Shown here one piece after another: positions 18,589-26,620 of a stretch of DNA of 64,000 nt. The stretch is from contig CAJJWN010000006.1 of the NCBI GenBank assembly GCA_905196835.1, positions 39,381 through 103,380 of the forward strand, read 5' to 3'. The notes under the pieces are model-generated. The model worked only from the letters and a program-made list of their open reading frames with translations. It made no database searches and was not told the origin of the DNA. The first letter of the stretch is position 1. Each line of letters begins with the position of its first letter. Position numbers and translations under genes: made by a program. The stretch comes from an uncultured Prevotella sp. Lineage in GTDB: Bacteria > Bacteroidota > Bacteroidia > Bacteroidales > Bacteroidaceae.

Positions 18589-18746
18589 AGGTCAGGAGTG
18601 CCCAACTCATTCAACTTGCGCTTAAGCTCAAACCCACAACTCCTTGGCCCACCATCAACAACGACTACCCCCTGAGTATCTCCACGAACGCATTCTATAA
18701 TGAACGCATCGCCATGTTTTACAGGAAGGAAATAAATCTTACTCAT
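18582..18746 (-). pseudogene. Metallo-beta-lactamase-fold gene, 5' part
   Basis: Encodes the native N-terminus MSKIYFLPVKHGDAFIIE, then VVVVDGGPRSCGF and LNELGTPDLMV, which is the start of a ComEC-type MBL fold (the DGG strand precedes the HxHxDH site). In the genome the frame now reads 5 more residues into the insertion sequence and stops at 18564. The rest of the gene is at 16032-16908. The upstream gene is an Xre regulator 117 bp away. Confidence 0.82.
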
Positions 18747-18863
18747 TTATGTGTCTATATTTTTTTTGTATCTACAATACTTCACTTATATATATTGATA
18801 TGCCCTCCAATCAGTTTTGGCTCTTTAAGCCAATCAAAATCAACAAATATATAGAGTCTTTTC

Positions 18864-19184
18864 TTATTCCTTTTTGGATGCTCTTTCTCGTTTCTTAAGG
18901 CTCAAATCCTGCAAGGCCTTTCCCATTGCATCTTCTTTTGCAAGCAGAAGAATATCATCATCCAGCTGAAGTGCATAAAGCACCCTAAGATAAATGCCTA
19001 TTGCCACCGTTGGTACACCTTTCTCTATGCGTGAAACCGTCAGAGGTGAACAGGTGGCACGTTCGGCGACTTGGGCAATACTAAGATTCCTGCGTAGCCT
19101 GGCCAGCCTGATCTGCTCACCTACTATCAACATCTTCTGCTCTAATTTTCTTGGCAACTTGGTACCCATTGTACTTTTTGTCAT
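18864..19184 (-). CDS. Xre-family (HipB-like) DNA-binding regulator
   Basis: A 106-residue protein with a helix-turn-helix at residues ~22-75 (IRLARLRRNLSIAQVAERATCSPLTVSRIEKG), the layout of HipB antitoxin-type repressors, and a lysine/arginine-rich tail. No hipA kinase gene follows; the 117 bp downstream hold only a small hairpin and then the damaged MBL gene. It may be an orphan antitoxin or the regulator of the MBL/STAND operon, which it precedes on the same strand. A -7 box (19208-19215) lies 24 bp upstream of the chosen ATG. Confidence 0.8.
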   Translation of the reverse strand: MTKSTMGTKLPRKLEQKMLIVGEQIRLARLRRNLSIAQVAERATCSPLTVSRIEKGVPTVAIGIYLRVLYALQLDDDILLLAKEDAMGKALQDLSLKKRERASKKE

Positions 19185-19207
19185 AGCTCAACATATCATA
19201 TAATATA

Positions 19208-19215
19208 CAAATATA
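19208..19215 (-). promoter_or_regulatory. -7 box TATATTTG for the Xre gene
   Basis: Fits the Bacteroidota TAnnTTTG box on the - strand, 24 bp before the ATG. Confidence 0.5.
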
Positions 19216-19521
19216 GCAGTTTTACTTTATTTTATGATGTGTTACAGAGATAAATTTTTGAATTTATTCCTGTTGAAATCTGCTTTGGTCATATTATTGG
19301 GCGTTGGAGATATTAAATGCTATTATATTATTCATAAGGCTGATATTTTACAGATAACAAACAATATATTATTTATAGAAAGAAAGCAATAATTTGAACA
19401 GAAAAAGAAATAATACTTCCTTTTCTGTACAGAATATTACTACTTAGGTAATCTTGAAAAATAGCGACCGCTGTCACATAGGTCTGTTGTTTGTAACAAT
19501 CACCGAAACACTGACCACACA

Positions 19522-19736
19522 CAGCAATTGAACTATTTCAAAGCTCTTATTGCCGGCGAAAAGGCCATCAGTTCGACCGAAGTGATGCATCGCTATCAAA
19601 TCTCTTCAACAACCTCAATATTCCGTTCAAAGGCAGTCCTTATCAAGAATGATTATTGGATAATAAAGCCGGTGAAATCTCGTTCCAAGACCCGATTTAT
19701 GCCTATTGGTTGAAGACTGAATACTTCGCAAAATAA
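19522..19736 (+). pseudogene. Remnant of an AAA ATPase (archaeal-type ATPase with DUF234-like C-terminus)
   Basis: Only the C-terminal ~70 residues remain and they are frame-shifted. One frame reads LNYFKALIAGEKAISS and IFRSKAVLIKNDYW; after a shift near 19670 another reads AGEISFQDPIYAYWLKTEYF and stops. The 'ISF.DPI...WLK.EYF' ending is typical of Bacteroidota ATPases with a DUF234-like domain. There is no Walker motif and no plausible start. It indicates gene loss at the edge of the island. Confidence 0.6.
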
Positions 19737-19944
19737 TCATAATGTCCCCCCGGTTTCAGAGCCATTTTTGTACCTTTTCTCATCAAAAAACGGCATTTTT
19801 CACAAGTTTTTGTACCGCACATTTTGATATTCAAGAAATTACACTTACTTTTACTTTCCAAAATGGAGGTACAAGCCGAGAATGGTGCTAAAAATCACTA
19901 ACTTACACATTCTCAGATACTTGCCAACCTGCTGGTTGTACCTT

Positions 19945-22900
19945 TTAGAGCGCTATGCTATTGATAATCAACGATGTACACATGCTGCGTCGGAAGTAGA
20001 GGCGTGCCTGCGAGATGGCCTTCAGGCCGATTAGCTTGGCGAAGTCGTAGCCTATGGTGACGTTTGCCAGGCGGATATAGTCGCCGTCTTGCAGGTAAAT
20101 GTCGGAGAAGTTGGTCCAGCTTATGTCGCTGTTGACGAGGCGCGGTATCGAGTTGCTTGTGCCTTCGCCAGTCCAGCGGCCGAGGAAGTAGGTGGTGTAG
20201 TTCGACTGCGACGAGCTGCCCCAGTTGCGGTAGCCTCCGTTTACGACCTTGAAGCCTGCGGCTCCGCTCCACACCATGCTGAAATCAAGCTCCTTCCAGG
20301 TAAGTCCGAGGTTGAAGCCGAAGTTGAATTTTGGTATTCCGTTGCCCAAGTCTACCTTGTCGGCATCATCTAATTTGCCGTCATGGTTGATGTCAATGAC
20401 CTTGATGTCGCCCGGCTGCGCTCCCGAGAGGATGCCGTTGCCGGCTGCCACCCAGTCGTCAATTTCCTGCTGATTCTGGAACAGTCCATCGGTCTTGAAG
20501 CCCCAGAAGTAGCCCATGGCGTGCCCTTCGCTGATGCGGTAGAACTCGCTTTGGTTGTTGAACATTACGTTTGTAGAGCCATGTATCATGCCGTCGGCAG
20601 TGTTTATCTTGCCAACTTCGTTCTTGTTGTATGCGAAGTTGCCGCCGATGTTGTACTGTACCTTGCCTATTTTGTCGCTCCAGGTCATTCCCAGCTCGAC
20701 ACCTGTGTTCTTCACGTCGCCGCCGTTGATGTAGGGCGCGTCGGCTCCGGCGGTACCTATGATTGGAGCTTGCACTATCCAGTCCTTCGTACTCTTCCAA
20801 TATGCATCGAAGTTGACGTTGAGTCGGCCGTCGATGAAGCGTGCGTCAAAGCCTATGTCGGTCTGTTCTGACGTCTCCCATTTAAGGTCTTCGTTGCCTA
20901 TGCGGTTGGGGTAAGCACCCGTGGAATTGTTTGCAGAGCCTTTGCCCGTGCCGAAGTTATAGTCGCCGTCTATCAAGGTGACAGGTGAAGCGTAGAGGAA
21001 GTTGGCAATGGAGTTGTTTCCTACTTGCCCCCAACTTGCACGGAGCTTGAAGTAGTCCATGTATTTGGCTACGCCCTGCATGAACTTCTCGTTGGTGATT
21101 ACCCAGCCTGCGCTGAACGAGGGGAAGTAACCGAAGCGGTTACCCTTAGCGAAGCGCGAGCTGCCGTCGGCGCGGAGGGTGGCGTTGAAGAGGTAAGTCT
21201 CCTTGTAGTTCCAGCCTATACGGCCGAAGTAAGACACGCGGCGGTAGTCGTCGAGCGGACGGCCGCTAAGGCGGCCGGTGTTCACGTTGGCGGCGTTGTC
21301 AAGGTAAGCGTGCGCCCAGTCCTCGTAGATTTCGAGCAGCGAGTTGCTGCCTTCCATCCTGTCGCCCTGGTAACGCTCCGCCTCCATGCCGAGTATGGCG
21401 TTGAATGAATGGTCGCCAATGGTCCAGTCGTATGTCGCCGTGTTGGTCCATGTGAGCGTCCAGCTCTTCTCCATGTTCTGCGCTACGTTGTTGCTGCGTG
21501 CGTCTGTCGTGGTTGACGTGTATGAGGGAAGGAAGCTGCGGTACGAGCTGGAGTTGTGGTTGAAGCCGAGCTGGGTGCGTATCTTCAACCCCTTGATTGG
21601 CTCTATTTCGGCGAACACGTTGGCAACCCAGTTCTGGCTGTCTGAAATGTTCTTTGAACGGTAGAGGTTGGCAACGGGGTTGCCGTCGTATTGCGACCAG
21701 TCCGAGGCTACAGAGTAAGAGTAACCGTTGTTCAGGTCGTCGCGCGTAGGCTGCTGGCTTACGTACATTGCCTGCAACGGCGACGTGGCATATGCGGGAC
21801 GCAACACGTTGTTGTACATGTTGCCGGTGCCGATGCCGTTGTTCCTTACGTATGCCATGCTTACGTTCTCGCCGATGCGCAGCAGGCCGTTGTACAACTT
21901 CTGCTCGAGGTTCGTGCGGAAGTTGTAACGCGCGTAGTTCGACGCGCGCTTGCCGCCAACTATTCCTTCCTGGCTGTAATAGCCGAGGCTAACGGCATAG
22001 GTGGCCGTTTCCGAGCCTCCGTTCACGCCGACTGTGTAGCTCTGTTGCGGAGCGTTGTCCTTGAACATGGCTCCCATCCAATCGGTATTGTTAAGCTCGC
22101 CGGTCAGCTGGTTGTAGATGCTGGGGGAGGCAGACCAGTCTATCGGGCCGCTGCCCGAGTTGATGTTCTGCTCCTCCATGAGAGTCATGTACTCGCGTGC
22201 GTCGCACATCTCGATTTTGCGCGACGCCGTCTGCCAGCCTATGTAGCCGTCGAATGTCACCTGAGCCTTGCCCACTTTGCCCGTGCGCGTTGTAACGAGC
22301 ACCACTCCGTTGGCGGCCTGCGCACCGTAGATGGCCGCCGAAGCCGCATCCTTGAGCACGTCGATGCTCTCGATGTCGCTCGGATTGATGTTCTTAAGGT
22401 CACCCGGAATGCCGTCTATAATATAAAGAGGTGAGTTTGAGGTGTTAGAGCCTTGGCCGCGGATGATTACCTTCATATCCGAGCCTGGCTGCCCCGACTC
22501 TGATATGATGTTCACGCCGGGCGTCTGCCCCTGCATTGCCTGGAGGGCGTTGTTGGTGTTCAGCTTGGCAATGTCCTCTCCCTTGAGCTGTGTAGTGGCA
22601 CCGGTTACGAGCTTTTTCTTCTGCACGCCGTAGCCTATTACCACAACGTCGTCGAGCGTGCTCGCCTCCTCGTCCAGCTTGATTGCGAGGAAGTCGCCGC
22701 GCACGGTGACGGTCTTCGTTACATAGCCGATGTAGGACACGACGATGTGCTGCCCGTCTTCGGCGTTAATCTGGAAGTTTCCGTCGAGGTCGGTAACGGT
22801 CGCCGCCGTCGATTCTTCCAGTTTCACAGTGGCGCCGATTAGCGCCTCGCCGTCGGCGGCCGATGTCACCTGCCCCTTGACGACCTTGGCCTCAACGGCA

Positions 22901-22977
22901 GAACCGCCCAACAAGCCCGACGCCGGAAACAGCATCGCGGCCGCAATGGCGATTTTACTTAAGATTGATTTACCCAT
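19945..22977 (-). CDS. SusC/RagA-family TonB-dependent receptor, C-terminally truncated
   Basis: The 1,010-residue protein has a signal peptide (MGKSILSKIAIAAAMLFPAS...AEA), a carboxypeptidase-regulatory-like domain (~32-105), a TonB-plug (DDVVVIGYGVQKK from ~109) and a beta-barrel. It would import glycans or other nutrients across the outer membrane. The last residues after SQARLYF (~992) read RRSMCTSLIINSIAL instead of the usual final barrel strands, so roughly 30-60 residues are missing. The break sits at ~20003, the apparent edge of the AT-rich island. No susD follows. A receptor lacking its last strand probably does not assemble properly. A -7 box lies 82 bp upstream. Confidence 0.85.
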   Translation of the reverse strand: MGKSILSKIAIAAAMLFPASGLLGGSAVEAKVVKGQVTSAADGEALIGATVKLEESTAATVTDLDGNFQINAEDGQHIVVSYIGYVTKTVTVRGDFLAIKLDEEASTLDDVVVIGYGVQKKKLVTGATTQLKGEDIAKLNTNNALQAMQGQTPGVNIISESGQPGSDMKVIIRGQGSNTSNSPLYIIDGIPGDLKNINPSDIESIDVLKDAASAAIYGAQAANGVVLVTTRTGKVGKAQVTFDGYIGWQTASRKIEMCDAREYMTLMEEQNINSGSGPIDWSASPSIYNQLTGELNNTDWMGAMFKDNAPQQSYTVGVNGGSETATYAVSLGYYSQEGIVGGKRASNYARYNFRTNLEQKLYNGLLRIGENVSMAYVRNNGIGTGNMYNNVLRPAYATSPLQAMYVSQQPTRDDLNNGYSYSVASDWSQYDGNPVANLYRSKNISDSQNWVANVFAEIEPIKGLKIRTQLGFNHNSSSYRSFLPSYTSTTTDARSNNVAQNMEKSWTLTWTNTATYDWTIGDHSFNAILGMEAERYQGDRMEGSNSLLEIYEDWAHAYLDNAANVNTGRLSGRPLDDYRRVSYFGRIGWNYKETYLFNATLRADGSSRFAKGNRFGYFPSFSAGWVITNEKFMQGVAKYMDYFKLRASWGQVGNNSIANFLYASPVTLIDGDYNFGTGKGSANNSTGAYPNRIGNEDLKWETSEQTDIGFDARFIDGRLNVNFDAYWKSTKDWIVQAPIIGTAGADAPYINGGDVKNTGVELGMTWSDKIGKVQYNIGGNFAYNKNEVGKINTADGMIHGSTNVMFNNQSEFYRISEGHAMGYFWGFKTDGLFQNQQEIDDWVAAGNGILSGAQPGDIKVIDINHDGKLDDADKVDLGNGIPKFNFGFNLGLTWKELDFSMVWSGAAGFKVVNGGYRNWGSSSQSNYTTYFLGRWTGEGTSNSIPRLVNSDISWTNFSDIYLQDGDYIRLANVTIGYDFAKLIGLKAISQARLYFRRSMCTSLIINSIAL

Positions 22978-23058
22978 GATTTTAGTTTTAGATAAAGTTT
23001 GAATTTAAAGTTTTCATATATGTAAGGCAAAGTATTTTCCATGAGTTTTCCAACGATG

Positions 23059-23066
23059 CAAAATTA
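23059..23066 (-). promoter_or_regulatory. -7 box TAATTTTG for the susC gene
   Basis: TAnnTTTG match on the - strand; a transcript from here would have a leader of about 75 nt. Confidence 0.5.
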
Positions 23067-23314
23067 GATAATAACCGATTAAAATATGTCTACAAATGTA
23101 AAATGCTCTGTACATTGGCGTTTTACGATGTACACAAATGTTTCATTTTACGTACACTGGTGTTCCGCAGGCGGTTAAATACGCCTTAAAAGCCATGTTT
23201 CAGGCTCACGTAGCACGGTTTTCCGGCGTGCCACGCGCGCCCTTTGACGCCATAGGTGTGGGCCTCACGGAGCTATGTTTTTTACACCAGTCAGACGGCA
23301 ACAGCTTCCCAGGT

Positions 23315-23402
23315 TTGCAAAAGGCCGCCTTTCGCGTCATAAAACATGGTCTTTTACGTTGCAAAAAGCGGCAAACCGCAGGCTGAAAGGCGGCCTTTTA
23401 CA
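23315..23402. repeat. 88-bp element, copy A (four 22-nt units)
   Basis: Units start at 23315, 23337, 23359 and 23381. Unit 1 core AAAGGCCGCCTTT is the exact reverse complement of the unit 4 core AAAGGCGGCCTTT, and units 2 and 3 are diverged. It lies between the divergent susC and mcrB genes, 141 bp before mcrB. The rest of the 566-bp gap holds the two promoters and degenerate palindromic sequence around 23100-23280. Confidence 0.8.
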
Positions 23403-23500
23403 GTATGTTCCATAAACCGTTGGCTGTCAATAAATTTCATAATTTTCAAATTAGATTGCGTTAATCAGCCGAATTTAGACGATTATTCCATAGATTTTAA

Positions 23501-23508
23501 TATTTTTG
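23501..23508 (+). promoter_or_regulatory. -7 box TATTTTTG for mcrBC
   Basis: TAnnTTTG match 35 bp before the mcrB ATG, with AT-rich sequence upstream. The start codon is preceded by AGGGGAAC, a good ribosome-binding site. Confidence 0.55.
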
Positions 23509-23543
23509 CAAACACAATAAAGATTTAAATAACAGGGGAACAT

Positions 23544-24935
23544 ATGGGACCAGAAAAGTTTTTCAATAAATGTAAAGAAATCGCGAGCAATTTTGGGATG
23601 ATTGAAAAAACAGAGGGAAGAAAGAAACAGAATACTGTTATTCGAAAAAATCTTGTATATGAAAATGGCAATGTTCAGTATTTTGCATTCATTAATCCGG
23701 AAGAAGCCACGAGCGGACCTTATTCTGATTTCTCTCTAGTATTTTTACCTGCTGGTGAGAAAGAAGACATGTATATGATGACTATCGGAGTCGGCTCAGA
23801 AGGTTTTAGCAGAGACTACGAACTTGCTACAACTCCAGGCATGAGAAGACTATTTCTCAAGATACTTCCGGTAGATGATGGTCATTATACATTTTGCAAA
23901 CCCAAATTTACAGATATTGAAACGCCTATTGATTTTTCTACAATAGAAGAAAAGACAAATGTGCGTCTTGATAAATATCGCACCGTTCTTTCAATCGGGT
24001 GCCTGATTGACACAACTAAAAATGTAGACATGAAACTTGTGGAAGCATGGACTGCTCAATATGCTTCTATTCGTAAATGGGCATCCACAATGAATCAAAG
24101 AAAAGCGATAACAAACGCTATTAATTCTGTAAGAAAACTACATGTTCCAAATGACAATGAGAAAGAAGTCATAAAACTTTTGGCTAATAGGCGTTTTGTG
24201 GTCCTGCAAGGAGCACCAGGAACAGGCAAAACGTTTCTTGCAGAAAAGATTTCAGAAAGATATAAAAAAGTTTTCTTTACACAGTTTCATGCAGAAACCA
24301 CCTTTTCAGATTTCGTATATGGTATCTATCCAAAACTAGAAAGTGAAAAAGTGGAATATGAATTTAAATATGGTGAACTTTGTGAAGCGATAGATTATGC
24401 TTCTAAAAATCAGCAAGAAAATGTCCTCCTTATTATTGATGAAATCAATCGAGCTAATCTTTCCAATGTGCTAGGCCCTGTGTTCTATCTTTTTGAGCCC
24501 AAAAGAACATCTCATAAAAACACTATTAAACTCGGTGAAAGAGAAATATCTGAAATTCCCAAAAACTTGCATGTAATTGCCACAATGAATACTGCGGACA
24601 GAAGCATTGCTGTTGTTGACTTTGCACTACGTCGCAGATTTGCATGGTATACGATTAAGCCAGAATGTTTTTCAACAGGAGTCATCCCTGAAAGTAAAGA
24701 ACTTTTTGAAGAAATATCTGCTATTTTTGAAAAATATGCATCAGATTCTGAATTAAACCTTCAACCTGGAGGTGCTTATTTTATGGCTTCCACTATTGAA
24801 GAACTTAATCAAAAAATTGAATATGAACTAATGCCTCTAATCAAAGAATATCTAGAAGAGGGGCACATGGTTTCTGCAGCAGGAGAATTTAGCGATTTAT
24901 TCTACCGAAAAATCAGGAAAAACCTATTTGAGTAA
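23544..24935 (+). CDS. mcrB: McrB-like AAA+ GTPase of a type IV restriction system
   Basis: A 463-residue protein with an N-terminal ~200-residue specificity region of unknown fold and a C-terminal AAA+ domain. Motifs are Walker A LQGAPGTGKTFLAEK (~220-234), Walker B VLLIIDEINRANLS (~294-307), and MNTADRSIA (~347-355), the MNxxDR signature of McrB. The DNA-binding N-terminus would recognise modified bases, and the GTPase motor drives cleavage by McrC, encoded next. The stop and the next start share one base (TAATG). Base composition is AT-rich relative to carB next door, suggesting acquisition. Confidence 0.9.
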   Translation: MGPEKFFNKCKEIASNFGMIEKTEGRKKQNTVIRKNLVYENGNVQYFAFINPEEATSGPYSDFSLVFLPAGEKEDMYMMTIGVGSEGFSRDYELATTPGMRRLFLKILPVDDGHYTFCKPKFTDIETPIDFSTIEEKTNVRLDKYRTVLSIGCLIDTTKNVDMKLVEAWTAQYASIRKWASTMNQRKAITNAINSVRKLHVPNDNEKEVIKLLANRRFVVLQGAPGTGKTFLAEKISERYKKVFFTQFHAETTFSDFVYGIYPKLESEKVEYEFKYGELCEAIDYASKNQQENVLLIIDEINRANLSNVLGPVFYLFEPKRTSHKNTIKLGEREISEIPKNLHVIATMNTADRSIAVVDFALRRRFAWYTIKPECFSTGVIPESKELFEEISAIFEKYASDSELNLQPGGAYFMASTIEELNQKIEYELMPLIKEYLEEGHMVSAAGEFSDLFYRKIRKNLFE

Positions 24936-26242
24936 TGTCTATTATTAGAATGCGGTGCCTTCAAGAGCGTTTCATTCCATTTGCAGAACTCAACAAGGTA
25001 TGGAAATGGGATAAACGCTATCCCGAACAGGCTATACAGCGGTTTATTGCTTTTAATAAGGCGGTATTTTCCTTTTTAGGAGTCTCCGCTCAATTTGAAG
25101 AAGTTAATTATGAAAAAGGGCTTCGGCTTATAGCTTCAAATTTTATAGGTGCGGCTCCATTAAGAACACCATCATCAGGTAAATACTATACAGATATACA
25201 AATCATCCCGCGCTTTGGTGAAAACATATCTGAACTTGCATACCTATTGAAAGATACGCTTGTGCCTTGTTACCTTGACCAAGAACTCCAATCCCCCAAT
25301 GGCCTAAAAGCTCCATTATACTTCGATTGCATTAACTATTTTAATTCATTCTTTAAGGCAATCAGAGAGCCATGGAACAAATTTGACACAATAGCAAAAA
25401 TAGAGACACATCCTTGTGGCTCAACGAATTGGTCTAAATACATTCATGACTCAATCACCCCCAATAACACTATAAAGTTTGAAAATCGTAAAAATATACT
25501 ATCAAGAAAACATAATGAATGGCAAGAATTAACTTACGTGCTAAATATTGCTATCAATGAATTTGAATCTTTCAAGACACCTTTACCAATAAGACTGCGA
25601 TATTTTTCCGAGGTAGAAATACTTAAAAAGTATCTAAACGAACATGACAGAGCAATCCCTCATGCTATATTTCATATTCGTCCATCTGAACCAATAAAAA
25701 TCAAGGAATTAAAAGAAAATGCCAATAAGCTTTTAAAGCACAGCACTGCAAACAACAAATCATGGAAAATAGACGCTGCTGAACTATTTGAAAAATATGT
25801 TCAATATGTTCTAAATTGCGTAGGTAAAATTAATGGCGCACATGCAATTAACAATCATAAATTTTCAATTAGAGGAAGTAACTGTCCATCCTGGACGCTT
25901 AAATATCTTGAGCCTGACGTTATTCTCCATAAAGAGAATAAGTTATATTTTGCTGATGCTAAGTACAAGGCGCACATGCTTAATGTACAATCAGCTTCCG
26001 ATGCTTTAAAAGAAGCTTTTAGATTAGACTTCCATCAAATACTTGCTTATAGTTCATTTGACCCGTCAAAAGACAAAACGGCGATGTTGGTATATCCATG
26101 TAACAACTTTAAGTGCGTCAAACTCAAAGCCGTTAATAGCATTTATGACACGAACATCCAGGTACCTTTAATAGGAATTCCGTTCACTTCCATTAATTTG
26201 AAAAACTTAATCTGCCAGCTTTCTGAAGTGTTGAAAATGTAA
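24935..26242 (+). CDS. mcrC: McrC-like nuclease subunit
   Basis: The 435-residue product has a long N-terminal region that would contact McrB and a PD-(D/E)xK nuclease core: LEPDVILHKENKLYFADAKYK region (~325-345), where EPD and DAK supply the metal ligands, followed by FHQILAYSS (~367-375). This matches McrC/LlaJI-type subunits. Translation is coupled to mcrB through the TAATG overlap. Copy B of the 88-bp element begins 53 bp after the stop. Confidence 0.85.
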   Translation: MSIIRMRCLQERFIPFAELNKVWKWDKRYPEQAIQRFIAFNKAVFSFLGVSAQFEEVNYEKGLRLIASNFIGAAPLRTPSSGKYYTDIQIIPRFGENISELAYLLKDTLVPCYLDQELQSPNGLKAPLYFDCINYFNSFFKAIREPWNKFDTIAKIETHPCGSTNWSKYIHDSITPNNTIKFENRKNILSRKHNEWQELTYVLNIAINEFESFKTPLPIRLRYFSEVEILKKYLNEHDRAIPHAIFHIRPSEPIKIKELKENANKLLKHSTANNKSWKIDAAELFEKYVQYVLNCVGKINGAHAINNHKFSIRGSNCPSWTLKYLEPDVILHKENKLYFADAKYKAHMLNVQSASDALKEAFRLDFHQILAYSSFDPSKDKTAMLVYPCNNFKCVKLKAVNSIYDTNIQVPLIGIPFTSINLKNLICQLSEVLKM

Positions 26243-26294
26243 CAACAAGTTGCATGACAGGATTGCATATATTGACACTACCATGTATATATAT

Positions 26295-26382
26295 TGCAAT
26301 ACACGGCCTTTTACCGTGTAAAACACCATAAACCGAGCTGTAAAAAGCCATCTTTTAGGATATAAAAGACGACGTTTTACAA
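26295..26382. repeat. 88-bp element, copy B (four 22-nt units, degenerate)
   Basis: Units start at 26295, 26317, 26339 and 26361; the best are AAAAAGCCATCTTTT (unit 3) and AAAAGACGACGTTTT (unit 4). It is the least conserved copy and sits just after mcrC. Together with copy A it brackets the mcrBC pair. Confidence 0.65.
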
Positions 26383-26547
26383 ATTACGCATCAAAAAATC
26401 CAATAATCAAGCCCTGCCATATTTTATATTGCGCCACAAATCATTGGTAACCAAGAGGTTAACATGGCAAGTCTTTGACACTCATACAAATGGCAAGATG
26501 GAAACACATAAAGACCGGCAATCATGCCATTTTCAAATATATACGTT

Positions 26548-26609
26548 GGCTCGTGACAGGAAACATCCGTATCGAAACTGATAACCTGAATATCCTCTTG
26601 TCACGAGCC
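26548..26609. other. Long-loop inverted repeat downstream of carB
   Basis: GGCTCGTGACA (26548-26558) and TGTCACGAGCC (26599-26609) are perfect 11-bp arms with a 40-nt loop, 12 bp past the carB stop. There is no U-run on the - strand, so it is not a typical terminator. Nothing else is seen in the 378-bp gap besides repeat copy B. Confidence 0.45.
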
Positions 26610-26620
26610 CACGTTTCATT

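Larger units (their letters stand above)
19204..19944. other. Intergenic stretch with a gene relic
   Basis: Between the Xre gene and the truncated susC. Apart from the Xre promoter and the ATPase remnant at 19522-19736, the rest is AT-rich. Near 19765-19945 the word TTGTACC recurs three times on the + strand close to the truncated susC end, which may be part of a mobile-element end. No intact gene is seen. Confidence 0.5.

Noticed and set aside
1..20000. Prophage
   Set aside because: No capsid, terminase, portal, tail or lysis genes and no integrase are seen; the content is defence genes plus one insertion sequence.
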